A DNA stretch of 64,000 nucleotides from Anaeromicropila herbilytica (GTDB lineage Bacteria; Bacillota; Clostridia; Lachnospirales; Lachnospiraceae): positions 272,001-336,000 of the forward strand of contig NZ_AP024169.1 in the NCBI RefSeq assembly GCF_016591975.1. Direction: 5' to 3'. The first letter of the stretch is position 1. Each line of letters starts with the position of its first letter. The notes beneath the pieces were generated by a model. It made no database searches and was not told the DNA's origin. It worked only from the letters and a program-made list of their open reading frames with translations. Positions 17,036 to 25,766 of this stretch are shown here, one piece after another. A program made the translations under genes and the position numbers.

Positions 17036-19423
17036 ATGATACAACTAAAGAATATATGTAAAACATATGTAACTGGAGATTTTAAACAAGTTGCATTAGA
17101 TGGTGTTAGCCTTAATTTTAGAGAAAGTGAATTTGTAGCGATCCTAGGAAAAAGTGGTTCTGGTAAAACAACATTATTAAATGTACTAGGAGGCCTTGAT
17201 CAATATGATAACGGTGACTTAATTATAAATGGACGCTCAACAAAAGAGTTTAAGGAATCGGATTGGGATTCTTATCGAAATAATAGTGTGGGTTTCATCT
17301 TCCAAAGTTATAACTTAATCTCTCATCTAAGTATTATTGATAATGTTGAGATGGGAATGACATTATCCGGGGTATCTTCTGCTGAAAAACATAAGAAAGC
17401 CTTAGATGTTCTTGAAAAGGTAGGCCTTGGTAAGCATCTGCATAAGAAGCCAAATCAATTATCGGGAGGCCAGATGCAGCGTGTTGCAATAGCTAGAGCA
17501 CTTGCGAATGATCCAGATATTATTCTTGCGGATGAACCTACTGGCGCACTTGATACACAAACAAGCGTACAGATCATGGAGTTGATTAAAGAGATAGCAA
17601 AAGAAAAACTTGTTGTTATGGTTACCCATAATCCAGAACTTGCAACCGAATATGCAGATCGAATCGTACAATTTGCAGACGGAAAGGTAGTGGATGATTC
17701 ATATCCTTTTCTTGAATCCAGTATAAATAATAAATACAATCCCAAAAAGACCAGCATGAATTACCTAACTGCACTTAAACTTTCTGCAAAAAATATTACA
17801 ACTAAAAAATGGAGAACTGCAATTACTGCGGTTGCTTCTAGTATTGGTATCATTGGTGTTGCGATTGTCCTATCTTTATCCAACGGATTTGATAAACAAA
17901 TTAATCAATTTGAAAAAGACTCCCTTTCGAATTATCCAATTACAATTGGTAAAACTGCAATCTCAATGCAAACAGCACCTAGGATGCAAGGAGATAAAGA
18001 TAAAAAACTGAAAGAATTCCCTGATACGAATGTAATCTATCCATATGATACGAGTGAGGAAAGTAACGCTCATGTGAATAAGATTACAAAAGAGTATGTA
18101 AATTATGTTGAAAAACTAGACACTTCACTTCTTGATGGTATCTCCTATACAAGAAATGTTAATATGAATCTTCTGAAAATGGAAGATGGAAAAGCCACTT
18201 CGCTAAGTATGAGTGCTGCTGGATTTATGACATATCCTAGTAAAGACAATAGTTTCAAAGATAATTATATAAAAGAATATTATGACATGCTATCAGGTGA
18301 GTATCCACAATCGAAGACTGACCTAATACTTGTGACAGATCAATATAATCAGATTGATAAAAATATATTAAAAGCACTTGGTTTTGCGGATGATAAAGAT
18401 AGTATTGACTATGACACTATCGTAGGAACAGAATTTAAGCTAATCTATAATGATGATTACTATAAGAAAGCTGGTAAGTATTTTGTAATTGATGGAACGC
18501 CTACGGATCTATCCAATCTATATAATAGTAAACAAGCAGTTACACTAAGAATTAGCGGTATTGCTCGTATCAAAAAAGACGTAAATATATCGGCATTATC
18601 AGCAGGGGTTGCATATTCGGATGAACTTGCAAAAGATTTTATTACGAATGCAAAAAACTCTGAAATCGTAAAAGCACAGCAGAAAGTAGATTATAATGTA
18701 ATGAATGGAAGCATACTAGCAGAAGAGAGTGAGAGCGGAGTTGCCATGAGTTCACCTGGTTCTGCAAGTAGTAATGGCGCGCCTAATATGATGAGTGGAA
18801 ACAGTGGTCAAGTAACACTCTCAAAGGAGGATGTTCTAGAGGCTCTTGGAGCAGCTAATATTCCAAGTTCCATTTCCATCTATCCAGTTGATTTTGAAGC
18901 AAAAGAACAGATTACGGATTATCTAGACAAATGGAATACAAAGCTAGAGGAGAAGAATCAGATTCAATACACGGATATGGCAGCAATGATTACGAATCTG
19001 TCTGGAAATATTATGGATGCAATTACCATTGTACTAGTAGCATTTGCAGGAATCTCACTAGTTGTTTCTATGATTATGATTGGTATCATCATCTATATAT
19101 CAGTATTAGAACGAACAAGAGAAATCGGTGTGCTACGAGCACTTGGTGCTAGAAAGAAGGATATTACGCGTGTATTTAATGCAGAGATCTTTATTATTGG
19201 GGCTTCCTCGGGTATCTTTGCAATTGCAATTAGTTATCTATTAACAATACCAGTGAATGCGGTTCTGTATAATGTTACAGATCTTAAGAATGTAGCACAG
19301 TTGAATCCAATCCATGCAGTTATTCTAATTCTTATAAGCGTTGTTCTTACTTTAATAGGTGGATTTATCCCAGCTAAAATGGCAGCGAAGAAGGATCCTG
19401 TTGTGGCTCTTAGAAGTGAATAA
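17036..19423 (+). CDS. Fused ABC transporter, ATPase plus FtsX-type permease (MacB-like)
   Basis: 795 residues from the ATG at 17036, which has GGAAGGAG seven bases upstream; an ATG 57 bp earlier lacks one and adds a non-conserved tail. ATPase 1-230: Walker A GKSGSGKTT, signature LSGGQMQRVAIARAL, Walker B IILADEPTGALD, MVTHN. TM helix at about 263-283, a ~400-residue extracytoplasmic domain rich in Asp and Lys, then three FtsX helices in the last 150 residues ending VVALRSE. ATPase and permease in one chain is the MacB/YtrF plan. Adjacent divergent two-component system suggests envelope-stress control. Confidence 0.92.
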   Translation: MIQLKNICKTYVTGDFKQVALDGVSLNFRESEFVAILGKSGSGKTTLLNVLGGLDQYDNGDLIINGRSTKEFKESDWDSYRNNSVGFIFQSYNLISHLSIIDNVEMGMTLSGVSSAEKHKKALDVLEKVGLGKHLHKKPNQLSGGQMQRVAIARALANDPDIILADEPTGALDTQTSVQIMELIKEIAKEKLVVMVTHNPELATEYADRIVQFADGKVVDDSYPFLESSINNKYNPKKTSMNYLTALKLSAKNITTKKWRTAITAVASSIGIIGVAIVLSLSNGFDKQINQFEKDSLSNYPITIGKTAISMQTAPRMQGDKDKKLKEFPDTNVIYPYDTSEESNAHVNKITKEYVNYVEKLDTSLLDGISYTRNVNMNLLKMEDGKATSLSMSAAGFMTYPSKDNSFKDNYIKEYYDMLSGEYPQSKTDLILVTDQYNQIDKNILKALGFADDKDSIDYDTIVGTEFKLIYNDDYYKKAGKYFVIDGTPTDLSNLYNSKQAVTLRISGIARIKKDVNISALSAGVAYSDELAKDFITNAKNSEIVKAQQKVDYNVMNGSILAEESESGVAMSSPGSASSNGAPNMMSGNSGQVTLSKEDVLEALGAANIPSSISIYPVDFEAKEQITDYLDKWNTKLEEKNQIQYTDMAAMITNLSGNIMDAITIVLVAFAGISLVVSMIMIGIIIYISVLERTREIGVLRALGARKKDITRVFNAEIFIIGASSGIFAIAISYLLTIPVNAVLYNVTDLKNVAQLNPIHAVILILISVVLTLIGGFIPAKMAAKKDPVVALRSE

Positions 19424-19520
19424 TATTAATGTTAGAAGTAGAATATAATTCATATCTAATCTTAATTTCTATACAAGTATTACCTGAATTTATAACTAGT
19501 TAAAGAATCGAATTATGTCG

Positions 19521-19571
19521 ATAAAAGATAGGAGCGTGAAATAAAACCGATTTCGCGCATCTATCTTTTAT
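19521..19571 (+). terminator. Terminator of the fused ABC gene
   Basis: ATAAAAGATAG and CGTGAAAT on the left pair with ATTTCGCG and CTATCTTTTAT on the right; T-rich flank. Confidence 0.85.
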
Positions 19572-19693
19572 TTAGTTGATAGCCAAAATAAGATCTATGT
19601 TAATGATAGATGATTCACACAATGACAAAAGGCTTTAAAATAGATTATAGTGAAAACTATTATGTGAAATATTTTTAAATTTTTAAAATTAGG

Positions 19694-19732
19694 TGCAATA
19701 ATAAGTAATATTTTAACGTTGTAATAATAGGG
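19694..19732 (+). promoter_or_regulatory. Putative ECF promoter of the sigma/anti-sigma operon
   Basis: TGCAAT at 19694-19699 and CGTT at 19717-19720, followed by a (G)TAATAATAGGG stretch. The same two boxes at exactly the same spacing precede the Lys/Ala-rich gene (21739-21765), and an AAATTTTTAAAAT-like tract precedes both. This suggests that the encoded ECF factor transcribes its own operon. Confidence 0.65.
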
Positions 19733-19743
19733 GGATACGCTAT

Positions 19744-20337
19744 ATGATGATTTTTTGCAGCATAGAAGAGACGTCAGAAAAACGCTCGAATCACCATAAG
19801 AAGCTCAGAATAGAAGAAGATTTATTTATAAAAATTGCGGATAATGATATGGAAGCCTTCGAAGAACTATATCGAATAACAGAGAAAAGTTTATATGCGT
19901 TTATATTATCGATATTAAGAAATCACGAAGATACCTTAGATGTGTTACAAGATACGTATTTAAAGATTCGCAGTGCGGCGCATCTATATAAACCCATGGG
20001 AAAACCTATGGCTTGGGTGTTTACCATAGCGCGTAATCTTTCAATGAGTAAGCTTAGAACAAGATCTCGTATTGATAGCATTGAGGTAGAGGATATTGAG
20101 AATGATCTTTCCTTTTCCTATGTTACGAATAGGGAAGATAAAATGGTGCTGCAGGCTGCTTTGACCATATTGAACGAGAGGGAAAGAGAAATCATATTGC
20201 TTCATGCTATCTCTGGTTTTGCATTTCATGAAATAGCAAAAAATCTTGGGATACCGCTATCTACTACATTATCAAAATACCATCGAGGTTTGAAAAAATT
20301 AAAAAAATATCTATTAGACAAGGAGGTGAACAAGTGA
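19744..20337 (+). CDS. ECF RNA polymerase sigma factor
   Basis: 197 residues. Region 2 about 38-105 (DMEAFEELYRITEKSLYAF, DVLQDTYLKI, PMAWVFTIARNLSMSKLR) and region 4 about 125-190 (LNEREREIILLHAISGF, EIAKNLGIPLSTTLSKYHR). The N-terminal ~35 residues are unusual for an ECF factor and charged. AGGGGGAT precedes the ATG. Its stop overlaps the GTG start of the anti-sigma gene by 3-4 bp, so the pair is coupled. Confidence 0.92.
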   Translation: MMIFCSIEETSEKRSNHHKKLRIEEDLFIKIADNDMEAFEELYRITEKSLYAFILSILRNHEDTLDVLQDTYLKIRSAAHLYKPMGKPMAWVFTIARNLSMSKLRTRSRIDSIEVEDIENDLSFSYVTNREDKMVLQAALTILNEREREIILLHAISGFAFHEIAKNLGIPLSTTLSKYHRGLKKLKKYLLDKEVNK

Positions 20338-21698
20338 ATCAATGTAAAGTTGAGAAAAGTATACAAAGAGCGATTCATCAAGCGCCAACCCTAGATATGG
20401 AATATCTATCAAAGCTTCCTATAGTTAAAATGTCAGAACATGATTATATAACAAAACAGGAGAATAGCCATAAAACAAAGCATCTTAAACAGTTTTCTGC
20501 CGCATTTACCTGTTGCATGATTGTTCTTCTTTGCTTTTCAGGTTGGTTCGTACAAAATAGAACTCCAGATAGTGTAATCACCTTAGATGTCAATCCAAGT
20601 ATTCAAATTGTTGTTAATAAAAAGGAACGTGTATTATCAGTAAAGGCGCTAAATAAAGATGCAAAGAAGGTTATTGATAAAGTAAGGTTAAAGACATCGA
20701 ATCTGGACCATGTGGTAGATCAGCTTGTAACTACAATGGTAAGTGAACATTATATTCGTAGGGATAAGAATGTAGTTATGGTATCAATTGAAAATAGAAA
20801 TACAAAAAAAGCAGATATAATTGCCCTTTCCCTAGATCAAGTGATTCAAAAGAATTTATCAAAGAAGAAGATTACTCCTCAAGTGATAAGGCAGGTATTT
20901 ACTAAGGATAAGAATGCTTCTACTCTAGCAAGAAAACACAATGTGTCTGTAGGAAAGCTTAAACTTATTCAGGAAATATTACCTTACAATGAGACATTTA
21001 CAATCGACACACTTGCGTCTAAGTCAGTGACGGAATTACTTGCTCTCTCAAAAGAAAATAGTGTCGTCTTCCATAAGTCAATTCAGGTTGATGAGGATGA
21101 TCTCAATGCTGTGGAAGATACCCCTTTAACAGATAAGAAAGAAAAAACAGATTCAACAAAAGAAAAAACAAAAGAAGAGAAGAATCTACAATCAGACAAA
21201 GATAAGAATAAGAAAAATGATAACACTCAATCAGATAAAAAGGGTAATGCAGAGAGAAACACTACCAAGAACTCTAATGAGAATAAGAAAGATAATGGTG
21301 CAACAAAACCAGAAAAGAGCAAGAAACAAAATAATACTACTGAACCAATAAAGAGCAAGAATAAGGGAGAAACTAGTACAACCAAACCAGAAAAGTCTAA
21401 GAGTAGGGAAGAAACAAGTACTGCCAACGCAGAGAAGGCTAAGAGCAAGGGAGAAACAGGTACTGCCAACTCAGAGAAGGCTAAGAGCAAGGAAGAAACA
21501 AGTACAACCAACTCAGAGGGGGTTAAGAGTAAGGGAGATACTAGTGCCACTAAAGAAGAGGATAGTAATGATGGAGTTAATGAGGAAGTCAATTCAGGGA
21601 AAGTCGATAGCGATACTAACGCTAACCAATCGAAAGATGATTTAAATAAAAATAGTTCTGTAGAGACAGGACAGGATAAGGGAAAAAGTAAGCCATAA
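20334..21698 (+). CDS. RsgI-like membrane anti-sigma factor with low-complexity tail
   Basis: 454 residues, GTG start with GGAGGTG upstream. Cytoplasmic N-terminus ~60 residues (sigma binding), one TM helix (about 58-76), then an extracellular domain opening VITLDVNPSIQIVVNKKERV, the hallmark of the RsgI middle domain. From about residue 260 the protein becomes Lys/Glu/Asn/Thr/Ser-rich with about four ~20-residue repeats (for example EKAKSKGETGTANS, EKAKSKEETSTTNS). No carbohydrate-binding module is attached, unlike the cellulosome RsgI proteins. It should sequester the sigma factor encoded just upstream. Confidence 0.85.
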   Translation: MNQCKVEKSIQRAIHQAPTLDMEYLSKLPIVKMSEHDYITKQENSHKTKHLKQFSAAFTCCMIVLLCFSGWFVQNRTPDSVITLDVNPSIQIVVNKKERVLSVKALNKDAKKVIDKVRLKTSNLDHVVDQLVTTMVSEHYIRRDKNVVMVSIENRNTKKADIIALSLDQVIQKNLSKKKITPQVIRQVFTKDKNASTLARKHNVSVGKLKLIQEILPYNETFTIDTLASKSVTELLALSKENSVVFHKSIQVDEDDLNAVEDTPLTDKKEKTDSTKEKTKEEKNLQSDKDKNKKNDNTQSDKKGNAERNTTKNSNENKKDNGATKPEKSKKQNNTTEPIKSKNKGETSTTKPEKSKSREETSTANAEKAKSKGETGTANSEKAKSKEETSTTNSEGVKSKGDTSATKEEDSNDGVNEEVNSGKVDSDTNANQSKDDLNKNSSVETGQDKGKSKP

Positions 21699-21738
21699 AA
21701 AACAGATAGAAAAAAATTAAAAAATTTTTAAAATATGA

Positions 21739-21780
21739 TGCAATAAAATGAATATTACCTGCGTTATTATAATATAAGGG
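21739..21780 (+). promoter_or_regulatory. Putative ECF promoter of the Lys/Ala-rich protein gene
   Basis: TGCAAT at 21739-21744 and CGTT at 21762-21765, spacing identical to the element at 19694-19720, with the common flanks AAATTTTTAAAAT upstream and TATAATATAAGGG downstream. Confidence 0.65.
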
Positions 21781-21834
21781 AATGAATCCTTATATTAAAC
21801 CAATAAAGTGTAAACATAAGAGGAGGATTTTAAT

Positions 21835-22509
21835 ATGAGAAAAAATTTAAAGGCTTTTAAGTACAGTGCAGCAGCAGTTTTAGCAGCGGTAACAGTAATG
21901 GGAACAACACCAACAATCACATATGCTAGTGAAACTACTGGAGATACAGTAGCTGTTGAAACAACACAAACAACGGAAAATACAGATACTACAGAAGCAA
22001 CACAAAATACAGAAACAACACAAGTAAATGAAGACTCTCAAGAAGAAGTTACACAAAATACAGAAACAACAGAAGTTAACGAAGATTCTCAAGACGAAGT
22101 AGAAGCTGCAGAAACAGAAGCAGATGAACAAGAAAACCAAGCAGAAGAAGCATCTAAATTATTAGAAAAAGTAAAAAAATCTGAAGCAGCAAAAAGAGCA
22201 CAAGCGAAAAAAGCAGTAAAAAAAGCAGAAATTGCAGCAAAAAAGGCAGCTAAAAAAGCTTCAATAAAAGCAAAAAAAGAAGCTCAGAAGGCATTAGTGG
22301 TAGCGAAAAAAGAAGCAGCTAAAGCAAAAAAAGAAGCAGCTAAAGCAGCAGTAGAACTTAAAAAAGCAGAAAAAGCAGCCAAAAAAGAAGCGAAAGAAGC
22401 AAAAGAAGCAGCAAAAAAGGCAGCAGAAGCAGCTAAAAAAGCAGCTGAACAAGCGGCAGAAGCAGCTGACGCAGCAACAGAAACAGCAGATGTACAAGCA
22501 GCACAATAA
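21835..22509 (+). CDS. Secreted Glu/Thr- then Lys/Ala-rich low-complexity protein
   Basis: 224 residues, GAGGAGG before ATG. Signal peptide ends about residue 31 (TITYAS). Residues ~32-105 are acidic and Thr/Gln-rich with a doubled block TQNTETTQVNEDSQEE / TQNTETTEVNEDSQDE. Residues ~106-215 are almost only K, A and E in heptad-like KKAEKAAKKEAKEA patterns, predicting a long straight helix or coiled coil; the tail is Ala/Thr-rich. No anchor motif is seen. It looks like a secreted polyampholyte, perhaps wall- or matrix-binding. Function unknown. The promoter matches that of the upstream ECF sigma operon, so it is probably the direct target of that factor. Confidence 0.8.
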   Translation: MRKNLKAFKYSAAAVLAAVTVMGTTPTITYASETTGDTVAVETTQTTENTDTTEATQNTETTQVNEDSQEEVTQNTETTEVNEDSQDEVEAAETEADEQENQAEEASKLLEKVKKSEAAKRAQAKKAVKKAEIAAKKAAKKASIKAKKEAQKALVVAKKEAAKAKKEAAKAAVELKKAEKAAKKEAKEAKEAAKKAAEAAKKAAEQAAEAADAATETADVQAAQ

Positions 22510-22587
22510 GCATTTTTTGTTTTGATAAAGAACATATAATGAATAGGCGATTCTTAGAATAAGGTAGAATGCCTATGAATGTAACAG

Positions 22588-22613
22588 GGGAGTCGTCTGA
22601 CTCCCTTTTTTTT
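22588..22613 (+). terminator. Terminator of the Lys/Ala-rich gene, intron insertion site
   Basis: GGGAGTC-GTCT-GACTCCC followed by eight T. The group II intron begins five bases after the T-run. Confidence 0.92.
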
Positions 22614-22618
22614 ACGTA

Positions 22619-24516
22619 GTGCGCCTAGCGGCGCACGTTTCTAATGGGTGAAAGTCCCTAATCCGCCCTAGTAGTGGGAAGGATACAGCCAAAACCAAGG
22701 GTGTCCATCGTGAGGTGGAATCCGAAGGAAGGTGGAGGCAAATCTCTGGTCTGACGAATAGAAATCACATCAGGCTACAGTTAAGGATAAGGTTGCTACT
22801 CAAACCGAAGTCCTATAACTACTCGGAATTAACTGTGGTAAATGTGGCAGATGGATGGAGAGAAAGAAACGTGTGGTACCTAGGGAGGTCTCGTCAGCAG
22901 ATGGAAACAGAGTATGAAATCTGTAGTAACAACGAATGGCGAGAAGTCAGCAGAGGTCATAGTACTACTGTGGTTGCAAACATAGTAGGAAGGACTGAAC
23001 TTTAGGAGATGTGAGTAAATGAATGTAACCAAAGATGGATTTAAGAACAGACAACTTCATAGAGAGGACTATCTGCAAACGGTATCTGCGGAACAGAAAG
23101 AGTATGCAGAAGTGTTTGCCCATCAAAGGATTGCTGAAAACAACGACATCATCACAGATTTTCAGACGGACAATCTAATGGAACAGATTTTACACAAAGA
23201 TAACCTTAACAAGGCTTTCAAGAAAGTGAAATCAAACAAAGGAGCAGGCGGTATTGATGGAATGAGCGTGGATGAACTTCTAGGCTTTCTGAGAGATAAC
23301 CAAAGGCAACTTATCCAACAGATAAAAGATGGAAAATACAAACCAACCCCAGTCCGTAGGGTGGAAATACCCAAAGAAACAAAAGGCGAGTTTAGAAAAC
23401 TGGGAGTACCAACAGTAGTTGACAGAGTATTTCAACAAGCGATTACACAGGTACTTTCTCCAATCTTCGAGAAACAGTTTTCTGGAAACAGTTTTGGTTT
23501 TCGACCAAACAGGGGTGCACACGATGCACTGAAACAATGCCAAACGAATGTCAACGATGGCTATGTATATGTGGTAGATATGGATTTGGAAAAGTTCTTT
23601 GACACAGTGTGTCAAAGCAAACTCATAGAAGTTCTATCACGAACTGTCAAGGATGGGAGAGTAATATCGCTTATCCACAAATATCTTAATGCTGGTGTTA
23701 TTAGCAAAGGGATGTTCGAAAAGACAGAAGTTGGTATGCCACAAGGCGGACCATTGAGTCCTCTTCTAAGTAACATAATGCTGAACGAGTTGGATAAGGA
23801 ACTGGAAAACAGAGGACATAGGTTTGTTCGCTATGCAGATGATTGTATGATTTTCTGCAAAAGTAAGAAAAGTGCAGAAAGAACCTTGAACAACATAGTG
23901 TCATACATTGAGGGAAAACTATTCCTAAAAGTAAATCACTCAAAGACGTGTGTGGCACATATAAGCAAAGTCAAATACCTTGGATATAGCTTCTATAGAT
24001 ACAAGGGAAAATGCAGATTTCGAATACACCCAAAATCAGTAGTTAAGATGAAGAATAAAATCAGAGAGCTTACTGACAGACATAATGGATGGGGAAATGA
24101 ATATCGAGCACTGAAATTGACACAGTTTATTAGAGGGTGGATAAACTACTTTGGATTAGCAGATATGAATAAAATGCTAGTGGAGATAGATAAATGGTTA
24201 CGCCATAGAATAAGAGCAATCTATTGGAAACAATGGAAGAAGACAAAAACGAAATATCGAAAACTAAAGGAACTAGGTATGAACGAAGCCTTTATAAAAT
24301 GGCACGCAAATATGCGCCAAGGAATATGGAACTGTAGCAACAATAGAATGGTACAGTTTGCCTTGAATAATGAAAAACTCAGAGAATGGGGTTATCCCAC
24401 ATTCTCTGAGTTTTACTTGAAAATATGTGAAAACTAAAGAACCGCCGTATACCGAACGGTACGTACGGTGGTGTGGGAGGTCGGTAGATAAATTAATTAT
24501 CTACCTCCTACCCGAT
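22619..24516 (+). mobile_element. Group II intron with encoded maturase
   Basis: The 5' end is GTGCGCC, a group II intron start, followed by the conserved GGGTGAAAGTCCC block. After the maturase ORF comes a domain V-like hairpin (AACCGCCGTAT...GTACGTACGGTGGT, 24442-24473) and a domain VI-like hairpin (GGGAGGTCGGTAGAT / ATCTACCTCCTACCC) ending CCGAT. Boundaries are inferred from these consensus ends (error a few bases). The insertion lies just behind an intrinsic terminator and interrupts no gene; this target habit, and the lack of an endonuclease domain, fit class IIC introns, but the subclass was not proven. Confidence 0.88.
23019..24437 (+). CDS. ltrA: Group II intron reverse transcriptase/maturase
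   Basis: 472 residues. RT blocks in order: NKGAGGIDGMSVDE, RKLGVPTVVDRVFQQAI, FGFRPNRGAHDA, YVVDMDLEKFFDTV, GMPQGGPLSPLLSNIML and the catalytic RYADDCMIF, then the thumb/maturase X domain with FIRGWINYFG. There is no C-terminal HNH endonuclease: the protein ends soon after the maturase domain with SEFYLKI. It assists splicing and retrohoming of its own intron. GGAGATGTGAGTAA precedes the ATG. All motifs are intact, so the intron could be active. Confidence 0.95.
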   Translation: MNVTKDGFKNRQLHREDYLQTVSAEQKEYAEVFAHQRIAENNDIITDFQTDNLMEQILHKDNLNKAFKKVKSNKGAGGIDGMSVDELLGFLRDNQRQLIQQIKDGKYKPTPVRRVEIPKETKGEFRKLGVPTVVDRVFQQAITQVLSPIFEKQFSGNSFGFRPNRGAHDALKQCQTNVNDGYVYVVDMDLEKFFDTVCQSKLIEVLSRTVKDGRVISLIHKYLNAGVISKGMFEKTEVGMPQGGPLSPLLSNIMLNELDKELENRGHRFVRYADDCMIFCKSKKSAERTLNNIVSYIEGKLFLKVNHSKTCVAHISKVKYLGYSFYRYKGKCRFRIHPKSVVKMKNKIRELTDRHNGWGNEYRALKLTQFIRGWINYFGLADMNKMLVEIDKWLRHRIRAIYWKQWKKTKTKYRKLKELGMNEAFIKWHANMRQGIWNCSNNRMVQFALNNEKLREWGYPTFSEFYLKICEN

Positions 24517-24608
24517 TCTTATTATTTTATAACAAGTAGATTAGGAATAAGTATTAATTGAAAACATTAATTTTTAAGTTTGATCAAAAGATTGAGTTTA
24601 CTTAAATG

Positions 24609-24629
24609 ACAGTTGCAAAATACAACTGT
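24609..24629. promoter_or_regulatory. Candidate MarR operator
   Basis: Perfect inverted repeat ACAGTTG-N7-CAACTGT, followed within 10 bp by a TATTAAAAT -10-like box and the marR gene 42 bp downstream. Position and symmetry fit autorepression by the MarR protein. Confidence 0.5.
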
Positions 24630-24670
24630 TGCGTATTAAAATAGTGCTAATATAGAAAAGAGGTGATGAT

Positions 24671-25111
24671 ATGATAGTTCAAGGGAGTGAAACGTTAAGA
24701 GAATTACTACGTATACTGATTAGAAATTTAGGGATTCTTGAAAAGAGCGATTCTTCGTGTAGCGGTGTAACAATTGCTCAATGCCATGCTATTGTAGAAA
24801 TAGGAAGAGCAGGACAAATGTCATTAATCGAACTTGCTGACATGTTAGGATTAGATAAGAGTACTTTAAGTAGAACAATAAATAATCTGGTTGAGACAGA
24901 TCTAGCACTTAGGGAGATTGATCCCGAGAACAGACGTTATGTTATTATAAAATTAACAAAGGAAGGGTATAAGGTATACCAAGATATAGAAGAAAGCATG
25001 TTTCGTTACTACTCCAGTATTTTCAGTTCAATACCAGAAGATAAGAGAGAGCAGGTGTTAGAAAGTCTACAAATATTAACGAAGTCAGTAAAGGATAGTA
25101 ACTGTGGTTAA
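24671..25111 (+). CDS. MarR-family transcriptional regulator
   Basis: 146 residues. Winged helix in the middle: LIELADMLGLDKSTLSRTINNLV is the recognition region (helix motif LDKSTLSRTI), wing DPENRRYVIIKLT. Flanking helices form the dimer interface. AGAGGTGATGAT precedes the ATG. Followed 60 bp later by an acetyltransferase gene, probably co-transcribed. A perfect inverted repeat upstream is the likely operator. The effector is unknown. Confidence 0.92.
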   Translation: MIVQGSETLRELLRILIRNLGILEKSDSSCSGVTIAQCHAIVEIGRAGQMSLIELADMLGLDKSTLSRTINNLVETDLALREIDPENRRYVIIKLTKEGYKVYQDIEESMFRYYSSIFSSIPEDKREQVLESLQILTKSVKDSNCG

Positions 25112-25170
25112 GTGCTTTTTGTTAGGAGTACAAAGTTATACAACAAATCATATAGAAAAGAGGAAATTAT

Positions 25171-25665
25171 ATGAATTATATTATTGATGAGATGCATTCA
25201 ACGGATTGGCCAGAAGTATCAGCAATCTATTTAGCTGGAATCAAGACTGAAATAGCAACCTTTCAAAATGAAATACCAAGTTGGGAAGAGTGGAATCAAG
25301 GCCATAGTAAATGTTGTCGTCTAGTAGCGCGTTCAGATGACCAAGTGCTAGGATGGGTTGCTTTATCACCTGTGTCAGGAAGGTGCGTCTATGCAGGAGT
25401 AGCAGAAGTTAGTATTTATATTAATGAAAGCAGTAGAGGAAATGGGATTGGAACAGCTCTTCTAAATGAATTAATAAATCAATCAGAAAAAGCTGGTTAT
25501 TGGACTTTACAATCAGGAATAATTAAAGAAAATATCTCTAGTAGAGAATTACACAGTAAATGTGGTTTTAGAGAGATTGGTTATCGTGAACGAGTTGGAA
25601 AAATGCCTAACGATACATGGCATGATGTTATTCTAATGGAACGTAGGAGCAAAGTAGTAGGATAA
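25171..25665 (+). CDS. GNAT N-acetyltransferase (phosphinothricin-acetyltransferase type)
   Basis: 164 residues. GNAT fold with the N-terminal block DWPEVSAIYLAGI, TFQNEIPSWEEW, V(A)GWVALSPVS, acetyl-CoA binding motif SSRGNGIGTALL near 87-98 and the C-terminal CGFREIGYRERVG...DVILMERR that is typical of the Pat/Bar/YncA group. Such enzymes acetylate small amino-group substrates such as phosphinothricin or methionine sulfoximine; the true substrate here is unknown. Follows marR on the same strand. Confidence 0.88.
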   Translation: MNYIIDEMHSTDWPEVSAIYLAGIKTEIATFQNEIPSWEEWNQGHSKCCRLVARSDDQVLGWVALSPVSGRCVYAGVAEVSIYINESSRGNGIGTALLNELINQSEKAGYWTLQSGIIKENISSRELHSKCGFREIGYRERVGKMPNDTWHDVILMERRSKVVG

Positions 25666-25766
25666 TTCGTAAAATAATGAAAATATCATGATATAATCAA
25701 TAGCTATGTTTTCTGTTTCTTATAAAGAGGTGTTGCTTCTTCTTATTTTGTTTCTAGAAGAAAGGT

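Noticed and set aside
21880..22535. Cys/Phe- or Ala/Ser-rich antisense ORFs under the Lys/Ala gene
   Set aside because: Mirror products of the low-complexity codons on the true strand.
22715..23005. 96-codon ORF ahead of the maturase
   Set aside because: Lies within the ribozyme domains of the group II intron; W- and R-rich by-product of structured RNA.
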